In this document: in pieces, positions 35,090 through 47,800 of the stretch
Layout of the letters: the number at the start of each line of letters is the position of its first letter
Numbering within the stretch: position 1 is the first letter of the stretch
Source: Campanula takesimana
Taxonomy: Eukaryota; Streptophyta; Magnoliopsida; Asterales; Campanulaceae
Reading direction: 5' to 3'
Assembly: GCA_026119855.1 (NCBI GenBank)
Contig: JAOWBW010000321.1
Location: 248,001-312,000, forward strand
Length of the DNA: 64,000 nucleotides
The notes under the pieces: model-generated
The model's input: the letters and a program-made list of their open reading frames with translations, nothing else
Databases searched by the model: none
Told to the model about the DNA's origin: nothing
Translations under genes and position numbers: made by a program

Positions 35090-35665
35090 CCATCAAATCC
35101 GATCGGCGATCACAAAGAACAGCAAGAACAAATTCACATTTGTTTAGGTATAGTTTTTCCAAGAACATCTTTACATTTTTTCTCAAAAACAAGTTTATAA
35201 TTTCCTTACACTGTTTCAAGAAGAACTAGAAGTTAGTAGTTGTTCCAAGAATAATTGAGATGTCGACCATGAACTCCTTTAGACGACCAACAATTGAGTG
35301 GTTCACAGTTGTCCCAAGAAACAACAAAGTAGTTCATAAGAACAACTTCACATTTGTTCCAAGAACAACTTCACAGTTGTTACAAGAACAATTGAGAAGT
35401 TAAAAATTTGTTCATAATTGTTTGAAGAACAACTGTGAAGTTCACAGTTCTTCAAATAACATTTACTGATTGTTCCAAGAACAAGTTGTTCAGGTACAAT
35501 TATTTCAAGAACAACTTTACAGTTGTTACTGAACAACTAAAAATTTCCCTGTTTATTCACAATTTTTTCAAGAACAACTGAGAAGTTCATAGTTGTTCCG
35601 ATAACAACTGAGAAGTTTAGTGATTGTTCACAACTGTTTCAACAACAATTGTGAACTTCTCAGAG
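35090..35665. repeat. palindrome-rich minisatellite
   Basis: Fifteen or more loose copies of a unit of about 30 bp built on TTCCAAGAACAACTTCACAG and its complement. Individual units (AACTGTGAAGTTCACAGTT) are near-perfect palindromes, so direct and inverted copies are mixed. Confidence 0.7.
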
Positions 35666-37107
35666 ATTCTCTTATGCTATGAAAAGTCAATTGAGCCTCC
35701 AATAATTTTCCCTAACTTCAAATACAAGAACAACATCCCATTTAGAAGAAATTCAAAGAAAAGTGGGAAGGGAGTTGTGAATATGAAGATTTATGAGCAA
35801 TCCATAATTTAAATATGTGAATATAATAAGTGGTGTAGGGTAAAGAAAAAACGATAATAAAACATCCATTTTGTGAAACTATATTCATCAATGAAACATC
35901 TAAAACAATTATTATTACTTTAAGGTAAGAAAAGATCTTCATTTCAGTGGATCTCATCCGTCGCACAAACAATGTAACTATAAAACCAAAGGACAATAGT
36001 GAAGAATGAAGGAGTGCTTACGACTTAAGAATTTGTGCGTTTTCCACCACTGTTTCACTTCTTAGGCTACCACATGCCAATAACAATCAACAATTTTTAA
36101 CTTGAGCTTCCAAGAACCTAAAAAGCTAACTTTACAACGCACCTCTGTCCCCACCTCACCCAAATTTCACACAAACACACACACACGTATACTCACACAC
36201 ACACATACACACTACATAGTCAGCCACCTCTAGCTCTAGTAAAAAAAGAGATATCTTAGACAGAGAGATACAAACGATCATAGGTGAAAAGTAAAGAAAG
36301 AGAGACAAAGGGAGTGTGTACTAAGGTGGGGATACCAGAGCTGGGGGAAGAAAGAGGTAGCAGGTGATGGGAGACTAACGTATCTACAGAACACGGTTGT
36401 TGGCTCAAGGAAAGAAGACGACCAGAGTAGGATGTCCAGAGAAAGAGGATAATATATGATAATATATGAGAAAGCCTATAGAGTGGGTTCACAAGTATCT
36501 ATCTTATCATCACTAGTACTACTATTTCAACAGATCGTGGGTTTTCTTCATGTTTGTAAAATTTCATAATGTTTAGCGTTTGGATTAAGACTATAGTGTT
36601 CTACTCTTATCATGTGTTCGTGGTCAGACACACACAATATTTTAAAAACCCTTTAAGATCACAAGAATATATTAAACTTGAATTATGATTCAGACAAACC
36701 ACCTCTTCAAACACAATTCAATGATGAAAATATGTCTTATATGTAATTAACTCAATTGTCATGCAATTAATTACATCCACTAAATATCAATCATGCACAA
36801 TACTGCGACTATTAAAAATAAAAGAATTAGAAATAACATAATCAACTTTGATAAACACCACGATAAATTAATCTAAGAAATTAAGCGCAAATAATCACAT
36901 GTTTAGATACAACTTACCTCCAATTCGTAGAATAGAAAATTTGTTCATCATCAAGTGATGAACAATGATCTTCGATGAAGAAAAAGACAAAGTTTAATGA
37001 GAAATAATAAAGTACGGCTTTCATAAATTTTTTCTTTCAATCTTGTCTGATTCTAAAAATAAGAAAAGATTTCCTTTTATACTAGGAAATAGAAGGAAAC
37101 AAACATA
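35666..37107. other. no gene recognised
   Basis: AT-rich sequence with a CA-rich simple repeat (about 36170-36215) and purine-rich stretches near 36280-36440. No exon or LTR boundary could be supported. Confidence 0.35.
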
Positions 37108-37368
37108 CTCCCTCTGCCCAGAGTATATATCCACCTTTCCTATTTAGTATGTCTTAGAGTAAGCGTCAAAACTTCTTAAAATGGCAAAAAATATTTACTA
37201 TTCCTCCCACTCTTTCTCTCTCATACTTCATTTTATACTAACAACACCAATCAACTTACTATTCTCTACCCCACCTTCGCTCTCCTACCTTACTTTTCAT
37301 ACTCACAACACTTACATGACTTCCACTACGTGCAAATGGGAGGGTGGACATATACCAGATGGAGGGAC
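37108..37368. mobile_element. Stowaway-type MITE
   Basis: CTCCCTCTGCCCAGAGTATA at the left and TATACCAGATGGAGGGAC at the right, with TA at both borders. 261 bp. Confidence 0.75.
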
Positions 37369-37671
37369 TATAAAACATTCCTAATATAACATAAAAATGT
37401 GACTATTATGTGGCTGTCTTTTCCAAAGATCCGAATTAAAGTCCTTGCTAATTTTAAAAATTTTACTTCAGTCCTCTAACGTTCTTGAATTCCAAAAAAG
37501 TCCTTAAATTTTAAAGTACATGCATTTTGGTCCTTCAGGTTTCATTAAAGACTGATTGGCCATTCAACTCTTAGTATATTACACATCAGTCCATCGACTT
37601 TATGAAAATACTCTCCGATCCATGTTGTTCCAATATTTTGTGATGTTTAGTCTGAATTATGCACTTTGCAC
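37369..37671. other. no gene recognised
   Basis: Low-complexity AT-rich spacer with TTTGGTCCTT/TCCTTAAATT wording reminiscent of MULE inverted ends. No pair was found. Confidence 0.3.
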
Positions 37672-37676
37672 ATATT

Positions 37677-39215
37677 TGTTGGGTTTCCTATAATCATGCG
37701 CAGCGGAATAAAGCATTTAAATTTTCATGAAACCCAAAGCCCATAGATCCATTCATATGATTAAATCAAATACTGCATAATGAATACTAGAATACTAGCC
37801 CTTGAAGCCTTTGATTAACAACCTTGATTCTTGGTAGAACTTTGAAACTTGATCACGAACAAAAGCAAGAACATGAACTATGGAGGTGATAAGCTTCACC
37901 CTCTATTGGTATCCACACCTCGAACAAATATCAAGAAGCTTCTTGATCTTGGTTTCTAGACCAAATTGTGAAACACGCTTTCACAATTGTTTTAGAACTA
38001 TATGGAATTTTATGTGATGTTCTTGTTCTTCACCCAAGGGATCTTAGAAGAAGAAATAACTCTCTCAAAATATTTGGAGGCTCAAAATATAGGTTGGACT
38101 TATTAGGGCAATTAGAGGAGGTTTTTATACTTGTTTCTCCTATTCCAAATAGGTAACAAGTGGTCAAACCAGCAAGAAATCGAACTAAGAAAATCCCAGG
38201 CCGAAACCGACAGGTCCGCCCGGGTATAACAGGAGGTCCGGCCGGATCCTATGCAAGGTACGACTGGGTCTTATAGGAGGTCCGGCCGGGTCCTATGCAA
38301 GGTCTGACCGGGACCTTACATAGGTCCACCCGGACCCTCCAGTTTTCCGACTTTCTTGTTTTCTCCTCTAAATTCCTAAAATCCTTCAAAGGTCCTTCGA
38401 CCCAAATTCCAATTAAGTCCTTTAGGATTCGTTCTATTTGTGTGTGACCCTATAGGATTACACTAAGTTGGCAATGAGTTTAAACATAAACCCATAAGAT
38501 ATGATTAGGTTCTAGCAATCCGTCATACCTACCAAAATAGTGTAACTATATACAAGTTCGTATTCCTTTATAGAACATGTCATAATCCATTTGTCCACGA
38601 TGTCATTGAACACAAGTCATGGTCATCAAGTCAACTTGTATTTGTTCAATACTTTCTCGATTCCGAATATGTTGATAATCCAAATGACATTGATCCAATC
38701 AATTCACTTGAGTTTGGCCAAACATTTCATCAACATCATTCTACGAGGGGCCCAAGCTTGACATCTCTCCGAAGAGGAACAAATCCATTTAGCTTATTAT
38801 TCTTTCCTACGTGAATCCGATTATGCCAATCATGCCCTTTATAACCACCTGGTTAAAGGTAGCGTTTGAATATGTCAAACATAATGTTCATCAAGTGGAA
38901 GACTATAATAACTTCATGTCTAAGTATTCTAATGACATAACTAATATGAGATCTATATATGACATTGACCATGACATAAATCTCATAGAGCGGGTCATGT
39001 CCAGTACCTTGTTCTCCAACAAGTACCCATAAGTCTAACATGATCATCCCATGATCATTTAGACATTTACTAGTGCTTCATAAGTACTAGGGACAAAGAG
39101 TATTATAAGTAAACATGAACAACAATAATAATCAAAACATCTATTTATTAATATGAATGAAACGATAACATACATAACGTTTAAATAAACGTGCCTAGGG
39201 CACCAACACTAACAA
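37677..39215 (-). mobile_element. solo LTR, copia type
   Basis: On the plus strand it runs TGTTGGGTTTCC to GGCACCAACACTAACA, flanked by ATATT (37672-37676 and 39216-39220). It is 1,539 bp, lacks primer site and interior, and reads as the minus-strand form of the 7948-9441 family. Confidence 0.85.
38211..38338 (-). promoter_or_regulatory. repeated GGTCCGGCCGG block upstream of TATA
   Basis: At least four GGTC(C/T)G(G/C)CCGG-type motifs spaced 20-40 bp apart, about 85 bp upstream on the minus strand of TATAAAAA (near 38122-38129). Confidence 0.5.
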
Positions 39216-39347
39216 TATTTTACCTTGTCTTTTACAAAAACTTTAAAATGCATAGTAAATAGACAAATACTCTAGGATTTCCTCAAGAATAAGTCCGGAA
39301 AATACCCAATAAATGAGTATAAAACTCATCCATCATATTTCGAGAAG

Positions 39348-40590
39348 AGGGCATAGTTCGACACTTTAGTGTTCCTAGTAAACTGAAGCAGAATGGCGTT
39401 GTAGAGAGAATGAATCAAAACTTGGATCCTTGAGCAAAAAAAGCCAGGTTTACTATAGAAGTGGTGTCAAGGGTTACAAATTATAGAGCCCTGAAAGGAG
39501 GAAGATTGTAAAAAAGCCGAGATATTTGATGATTCTCTTATGTTCTTGAAGAAGGAAGAAAAAGAGAATGATTCCCCCAAGCAGGTACAAAATGTAGAAT
39601 TTACTCATGTTGATGAATATATAGTTGAAAATTTTGAACGAATGGAAGAGAGTTTCGAGAACTCTTAACAGGTGGAGCAAAGCCACAATGAGAAACAAAG
39701 TCTATAGGATAGACCCAGAACAAGAGTACTCAATTGTAAGAGATAGACCATGAATAGAGATTTGAACACATGCTCATGCTGATGACATGGTTGCATATGC
39801 TCTTCCTATAATTGAAGGGCTCCCTACTAGATACAAAGAAGTTATTCAAAGTTATGATAGTTTAAGTGGATTTTGAGAACATTCATGGTACTGTTGACAA
39901 CGTTCTAAAAAGCACTAGGCGGTCGCTAGGCACCGCAGTAGGGTCTAGCGCCTAGGCGGGGTCTAAATGGGACTTAGGCGGGGCCGAGAATTCAGAAATA
40001 GTTATAATATCTTAGGCGGGACTTAGGCGTTTCATGAACGCGCGGGGCCTAGGCGGCCTAGACGGGCGTCTTTTAGAACACTGATTGTTGATGTTGGTCT
40101 TAAGTTTCAGAAAATGGAAAAACTTGATAAACTTGTGGTTGGATATTTTGATTCTGATTACGCTGGTAATTTGAATATGCGTTGATCCACTACTTGTTAT
40201 GTGTTCACTATGGTTGGTGGACTTGTTTGTTGGCATGCTACACTCTAGCTCACTGTTGCGTTATCTACCACTAAAGCATAGTTTATGGCAGTCACTCACA
40301 CTCACTGAATCTTTCAAAAAAGCTATTTAGATGCATGGTTGGGTGAATGAATTTGAGATTTCTTAGAAGCATGTTGATGTGTTTTGTGATAACAAAAGTG
40401 CTATTTGTTTATCAAAGAACCAAGTACATCTTACCCAGACGAAGTGCATTGATGTTCACTTTCATTTTGTTGGTAAACTTGTTAATGAATGTGACATTCA
40501 ATTATTGAAAATTGGAACTGCTGATAACTTTGCTGATATGTTGACGAAAGTGGTCGCCGTGATGAATTCGAGCATTGTTTTGAGTTGATC
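39348..40590 (+). pseudogene. decayed Ty1/copia pol
   Basis: Fragments in order: integrase (GIVRHFSVP then QNGVVERMN, about 39350-39430), linker, then the RT/RNase H end with VGYFDSDYAG (about 40137), ALSTTKA, and FCDNKSAICLSKNQVH (40382-40430) with a TADNFADMLTK tail. Many stops and frame changes; the RT core is deleted. A hAT MITE splits it. With the LTR at 40676 it forms an old, inactive copia element. Confidence 0.75.
39898..40083. mobile_element. hAT MITE inside the copia remnant
   Basis: Ends near CAACGTTCTAAAAAGCACTA and TCTTTTAGAACACTG. The target is ACTGTTGA / ATTGTTGA (7 of 8 match; 39890-39897 and 40084-40091). The interior is GC-rich with repeated CTAGGCGG / CCGCCTAG words. Confidence 0.65.
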
Positions 40591-40675
40591 AACAGTCGAC
40601 GAAAATGATAGTTTGTCATTTTGGTAGCAGATGAAATCCCTTTTTGTGGTTAAAAACTTTTGCTAGGGTGTAGAT

Positions 40676-41111
40676 TGTTGGTATTGGTTAAAGTTCTAGG
40701 ATAATCCAAGTACATTATCACATCTGGTCAATCATATTTGTGAATGTATGATGACTTTTGATTTTTCAAAGAAGCTCTTGGTGTTTCCTAAGAAATGTTT
40801 GGTGCTGCATCTCTCTCTTGGATATATCCTTATCTTGATGGTTTATGCTTAGAATTCTTGCATCGTGGCATCATCGTATCATTGTGATACAGTTGAAATG
40901 TTAGAAACACATTGAGAGAGAGAGAGAGAGAGAGAGAGAAGTGTGAGAGATACACTTGTAAACATTTTGTAATCAATTTGATATACTGATTTTGGTTGCC
41001 ACCCGTGGACGTAAGAGAATTCTCCGAACGACGGATATTCTTGTGTCTCATTTTTTACTTTGTTTATGTGAGTGTGATGTACAAGATCCATTTCTGCATT
41101 TAATTTTAACA
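40676..41111 (+). repeat. probable 3' LTR of the copia remnant
   Basis: TGTTGGTATTGGTTAAAG to CATTTAATTTTAACA, about 436 bp. The GTTGCCACCCGTGGACGTAAG segment is typical of R-U5 in small copia LTRs. Contains a (GA)n run at 40913-40939. Confidence 0.5.
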
Positions 41112-41126
41112 GAAAGTATATTTTTA

Positions 41127-41402
41127 CTCCCTCCGTTTCAAAATACATTTCGTTTTAGGAGTTAATTTTTGTTTCAAAATACTTGACGTTTTACTATTAC
41201 CAAGGAATATTTACTCTTTTTTATCTATTATACCCTTATTCATTAATTATAAAATATCTCTTGTATAAGCATTTAAATTTAAACTACCTTGTAAATTGGA
41301 TTCTTTTAGGGACACGTAAGTCTTTTTGATATGTATTAATTACAATTCTTAATAGTATATGTGAAGAAATCTAAAACGACGTGTATTTTGAAAAAGAGGG
41401 AG
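41127..41402. mobile_element. Stowaway-type MITE upstream of MATE-2
   Basis: CTCCCTCCGTTTCAAAATAC at the left and GTATTTTGAAAAAGAGGGAG at the right, with TA on both sides. Confidence 0.85.
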
Positions 41403-41418
41403 TAAGTAATACTGTATA

Positions 41419-41659
41419 CTCCCTCTATCGCATACCAATGGGCACTTTTGGTCAAACCAACTTAAACTTTAACTAACATTTTATGCTAAATTATTAATCT
41501 CCATAAATTTTTTAAAAAAGTTACTAAATTAGTAATAGAAACATTATCAATAACTATTTTTAAATTTGTATGGAGATAAATTATTTAGCATAAATAAAAT
41601 GTTAGTCAAAGTTAAAGTAGGTTTGACAAAAAATGTCCATTCGTATAGGACTGAGGGAG
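41419..41659. mobile_element. Stowaway-type MITE upstream of MATE-2
   Basis: CTCCCTCTATCGCATACCAA at the left and TTCGTATAGGACTGAGGGAG at the right; long inverted arms. It ends 178 bp before the MATE-2 start codon, so it may lie in or near the promoter. Confidence 0.85.
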
Positions 41660-41836
41660 TATATACTGCCTTTTCAAAAATATGCACCCTCAAAAATATG
41701 CACATTAGAGGAAGAATACCATCTAATTTATCATAGCTAGCTAAGCCAAGTGTTATTGGTCTATCCCATCCTCCCTCCTACTCCAAGATAATTTGAACTC
41801 CAAAATACTCCTACTCTAGACTACATAATTTCCTTG

Positions 41837-44800
41837 ATGATGGGAAGCCATAGTGGGGATGAAGAAGAAGATTCATTTGCAATTAGGCAAAAGCTGTTGT
41901 TATCCAAGGAGAAAGGCGTTGAGTTAAATTCAGACCTTAAAACAAGGGTATGGGTCGAATCGAAGAAGCTATGGCACATAGTGGGTCCCTCCATCTTCAG
42001 CCGTGTTGCCTCTTTATCCATGAACATCATTACTCAGGCCTTCGCCGGCCATCTTGGTGAACTTGAACTCGCCGCCTTCTCCATTGCCAATACCGTCATC
42101 GTCGGCTTCAATATCGGCCTCCTTGTACGCACTTCTTATTACTATCTCTCTTGATTTCGATTAAATTTGTCGATTTCAACTATTATTTGTTGTTTATAGC
42201 AACAGTGCCCTACTTTTCTATGCATTAATCCAGATATTTTGATTACGTAATTAATATAGTTTTTTGAAATATTTACAAAACCACTTGTAAATTTAGTAAA
42301 GGTTTGTTTATGACAGAATCTATGTCATGCTCTTTTGGTAGATACGTGCTGCTGCCATTTGCCATGGAATCTTATTCTCGGTTATGCAGAATATTTGGGT
42401 TATTTGTCGTCATATTCACTACTAGTATACTGTAAAGAAGAATATTTTTTATTTTATTTTTGACTATTAAAGAAGGAGGAAGTCATTATTATGAGACAGT
42501 CTCACACGTAAGACAGGTTTTGTTGAGAGAGGAAATTGACTTGCCCCGCCCCGTAAATAGGGGGCAAACATTTTACTCTCTCAATAAGACCCGTCTCACG
42601 TATGAGACCGTCTCACACAAATTTTTGTCAAAAGAATATTTCTGACAAAAAAAAAAGTATAAGAAGACTATTGGTAGTTGCTCCTTTTTGTATAATGTAA
42701 TTTCATAACAATGTTGCGCTTTAATACTTTTACTATTCTTTTAACAGAATAATCTTATTAATTAGCTACTTATTTGTTCATTGCTTGCACAATAATAAAA
42801 TTAATTAAGATTATTTAGTTACTTAGAAATGGGACACGCATTTGATGTGAGAAGAACACAAAAGAAAGAAAAAAAAAAAAAAAAAGAAAAGAGAGAAATA
42901 TGATCTTGTTGGGGGACGGAGGGAATGTTAATGAAACCATTTTAAACATGTGAATTTGTATCAATCTTTGATTCACATTTTGGTATATTGGCTTTTAAAG
43001 TGGATTATATCACATGTGCTAAAACAATGTTTGACGCGATCAGTGGCGAAGCCAGAATATTAGTGAAAGGAGGTCGATATTATAATATAGTGTTATTTTT
43101 TCCTTAATTGAAGAGGGTCAAAATTGCAAAAGTTATTACTTGTTATTTTTTTAAACTTCTATGTGGTGAAATTGACACAACTAATTAAGGGGGTAGGATG
43201 ACCCCCTTGAGCTTAAGGTGGCTTCGCCTTTGGACAGGGTCTATACAAACAAACAGGAACGATAAAAACAAACATATAAGACTGCATGGACTTATATGGT
43301 TCATTATCGTGGTGATATCTACGTCCATGGGTGGGGTATAATATGTTTATTACTATTTAAGAATCAATTTCAAGATGAACTTATTGTGCTACAAGAAATA
43401 GGATTAAAAAAATCTGATTAAAAACTTTAGAAAAGATTTATGCAGGATGAGCAAAGTTTGATAAAGTTTGGGTAGACAGCGGAGCCTTAAGAGTATTTAT
43501 TCTCTTAACCTCTAACCCTTTGAAAACCCTATACGGACGCACCATAAGCAAAAATTTCACCGAGCTTGCGAGACCGCATAAAGTGGCCGCATAGCCTCTG
43601 TGAGACCTATGCGACCTCATCAAGCGGCCACATGACTTCCAAAATGTGCCTTCGTCAATCGCCAAATGTCCCAAAGTCTCTTTGATCCAAGCGACCGCAT
43701 GATGCAGCCGCGTGGCCGTGAACATGCTTTTGTCAAATATCTTCAATTCATTAAAGCATAATTCAAACAAATCTACGCCTTGGCTTGAATATTCCAAAAC
43801 AGACTACTGAATCAACAAAACTCCACCTTGAATTTGTGTCTCTCTAATATTAGACGACATGATTGACAAAGCTCCACCTTGAGTTTATCACTTTTGTGCA
43901 ACAATATTCCCTCTGCTACCACAACAGGATGCCCCGAAGGGCCACTATTAGGCGATAAGATTTAGCAAGCCCAAATGCCGTTGACCCTTGCTACCAACAC
44001 TAGATGCATGTGACAAATCAGACCTAGTGTAACATACACTATAGAATACGATACTTGAGACATGTTTTTCCCCCACATTATTTGATGCTCTGGACAATTC
44101 TTTCGCAGCACCCAGATTAGCACCCAAACTCTCCAAATCCTTTGTGACATTAGTCACCACTTCTTCAAAACCATACCTCTTACAAGGCATCTCAGAGTTG
44201 GCCCTTCCCGTCAATCACGAGCCAAACAAAGCTGTCCAAGAACCAGTAATGAAAAACCCGAATGTTCTGATTCTGAGAGTATACGTGCCGATCATCTCAA
44301 CGTGGTTCACCCAATTCACTCCCGCCTATAAGGAATATTATATATTCCCAAAGTATATTTGTAAATATCTTTTAGATATTATTTATCTAACCTAGATATT
44401 GTGCATATCATTAGGAGATTGTATCTTGTAAACCAAGCTAGATTATTCTAGAACATTAGTTTCCTTTTTGTATTAGTTTTCATAATTAGATTAGGACTCT
44501 AGAATACTCTTGTAACCCTATAAATATGCATCACTAGCATCAATAATATTTGAGTCATTCATATTACTTCTTCTCTCTACCATATATGTTTGACTTCGTC
44601 TAAATCTCCTAAATCCTAATATGGTATCAGAGCAAAAAGATCCATATGAGACTTCTCCACCAAAACCGTAGCGGCGAAACCTTAGCCGCCGCACCCCATT
44701 AGCTTCCGCCACCCACCTTCAAACACCCACCCTCATCTTCTCCAAACATATCAAACCCTAGCCAAAGCCATCTCGGCAAAAACAGCCCCAACAATATACT

Positions 44801-47800
44801 CAAAAACTGAAGCAGATTAACCCAGAAAAATCACCTATCAAGTAACCTAAAATCCAGATCGACACCGATAGGATCAAAATCCGGTATCTTAGCAAAACAC
44901 AGGAGAAAAAATCACCCCGATCGGACCACAAACGAAGCGGGAATCTCACTTTCAAAACTGTTGCGCTGAAACAATATTGCATACGGGAATCTGCTTACTG
45001 CAAAACCCCTTCTTTTTGAAACCCTAGAGGCACACCTCCTCGCCAAAAATTTCCCCTCTCAAACACCCACCAACACCACCTCTCTAAAACCTAGCCGCCT
45101 CCTTTTTCTTCACACAACAAACCTAGGCTAATAAGCCCCTTGCCGAATTCCCCATCCTAAGCGGCAAGCCCTAGCCGCTCCACTCTCTCTCTCTCTCTCT
45201 CCACCACACAAAGTTCTGCCACCCACCCACAAAACCACTACCCTCCAAACACCACCACCATAAATGTCTACCACTCCATAGCGGAAACCCTTTCTCATCC
45301 TCCCTTACCACCATCAGCTACTCTTCGGCTCCCCCTCCCTCTTCTGCCACAACCTGTCCTCAACAACCACCTAGTCTGGCCGGACCACCCACCTCACCTG
45401 GCCGACTTTCACACACTCATCCATCCCCTTCTTATCTCCACCACCCCTTGGCCCCACCTCAGTCGCCCCACCTTGACCTGTCCTTTCAAAACCTTGTCCC
45501 CACCGTGTTTTCTTTCAAACCAGAAACCTTGGCTCAAAACCCTTTTGGCCAAAACTCCATCTCTTTTTCCTCTCAAACCCTCGACAGAAACCCTCATGTC
45601 GACACCCTCAAACTCGCCTTTGCAGACCTATACCCCAACTTGCCTACCCCCTCTACCCCGCTACCTTTACTCCAACATCTCCCGCCCCAGCAAACACCCC
45701 CTTGCCGAACCCTCCACCTTTTGTGCCTAACCCTAGCCGCCACACTCTCCTCCTCTAAACAATAACCTAGTCATCCCACCCTTTCCACCACCATCACTCG
45801 GCTAAAACCCTTCAAACCGCATACCTCTCCACTCAGCCATTCTTCAACCTCCATCTCCCAACATTACCCTCAACATGTCCTTCATAGGTATAACCAAGCT
45901 CGGCAACAACCCTACTTTCTGCTCAAACCTTTGGCAATACCCTACTTGTTGTCCCCCCTCCAACCGTTGGCCACCTCAAGCGCCACCACCATCACACCTC
46001 CTACATCTCCCTCAACACCCCCACTTCCCATTACCAAGACACGGCCGGACCCCCTCCCCACCCGACCGGATCCTATCATCCCCGACCAAACCCAATTCCA
46101 CTCATTTAAGATTCGGCCGGACCCCCCTCCCTCCCCGACCGGACCCCACCCTTACCTCTCTCCATAGCCACCACCCCTCGGCCTCACTATGGTCTGGGAA
46201 CCACCCTCGCTCCACCGCTCCAAGCCTCTTATGGTTACTACCCGATGCTCATCACCCTCAAACCAGTCACCAAGCCCACCACCACTCCTTACCACTTTAC
46301 TCACCAACAAGTAAACCGTCATTACGATGTACAAACCACCCACCCCATCCTTATGACGTAAAAACCCCAATCCCTTGTAAGGTTACCACTACAACCTCGT
46401 CATTGTGACAACCAATTTATCTCCCACGTGAGGGGTGCAACCCCTACAAAGGTGACGACCAAGGAGACACCACGTGTTTAAACCTTTGGCACACCCATCA
46501 CGGCAACATCACCCGCATCCGGGAACTCATCCAACTCGACTTTCCAAGATTGGACTTATCCAAGGATCGTCCATCTTGTGGGGGCATATAAGGAAAAGTA
46601 TATTTGTAAATATCTTTTAGATATTATTTATATAACCTAGATATTGTGCATATCATTTGGAGATTGTATCTTGTAAACCAAGCTAGATTATTCTAGAACA
46701 TTAGTTTCCCTTTTGTGTTAATTTTCCTAATTAGATTAGGACTCTAGAATACTCGTGTAACCGTATAAATATGTTATCACTAGCATCAATAATACTTGAG
46801 TCATTCATATTACTTCTTCTCTGTACCATATATGTTTGACTTCGTCTAAATCTCCTAAATCCTAATACCGCCTTGAGTAACTCACTGCTTCAGCTATTTC
46901 TCAACACCATCACCTTCTAATTCAACGACAAAAAACATACACCAGGCTTTCTCCAATTTTGTTTGATTCGAAATTCTTATTACACCATTCTGCTGTGATG
47001 TACCCTTGACAATATGACGCCTGACACCTGAGCCTGGAAACGTGTAACCTTGGACAACATAGAAGGAACCCGTTTCATACCAATGTAGACATTTATAGAC
47101 CCACCTTCACATTTGAAACTTTACCCCTCTCGTCCAACCGACTTAGGAATACTAGATTATTTGTTACTAATGGAACTTGTCTTAGAATGTGCCTTTTCTT
47201 CTATGACGGCATATGCTTTGCTAGTATGTCCCTCAACCATGCCTTCTGCTTTCTTCCCCTTCTTGTCCTTGATGACAGCTGAGGGTGCCCACAAGCCTAG
47301 TCCTTTCAACAAGGATTGATATTGACTTGCCATGGATTGAAGCGGTTACTTCATGTGAACTTTTAAATCTTTGACTCCATCTCAGACATTGTTTTCTATA
47401 AATCACAAACTTCAAACGTGTGTGGAAGCCCTAGAACACTTAACCGGAGCTCTGATTCTAGTTTATTGTGATAATATCTAGACAAACAAATAGGAACAAT
47501 AAATGCAAACGCAAAATAACACACAGATATACGTATTTCACTATCGTGATGATAGCTACGTCCATGGGTGGGGGGGGGGGAGAATATCTTTCTTAATATG
47601 TAAGAATCAATTACAAGATGATCTTCTGGTGCTACAGGAAATAGGATGCACATGAGATCGGATTGAGAACCTTAAAAACCAGTACATCTAAGTTTTCTAC
47701 GGGATGAACAAAGTTAGGGTAGACATCCGAGGCTTAAGAGTATTTATACTCTTAACCTCAAACTCTTGGGTTTATTCCAAACTCTACACGGACGCGAGGA

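Noticed and set aside
36020..36540. Pyrimidine-rich then purine-rich stretch looking like a gene leader
   Set aside because: No open exon, splice sites or protein similarity follow on either strand.
43438..44214. Minus-strand frames of 88-119 codons in MATE-2 intron 1
   Set aside because: They overlap the LTR repeat and decayed interior of the old element and show no recognisable domain.
45448..46408. Overlapping open frames of 85-177 codons in the C-rich stretch
   Set aside because: Low-complexity Pro/Thr/Ser/Leu wording in several frames at once comes from G-poor composition; no start context, domain or splice logic.
47113..47319. Plus-strand 68-codon frame in MATE-2 intron 1
   Set aside because: Sits in the interior of a minus-oriented LTR element remnant; no domain recognised.
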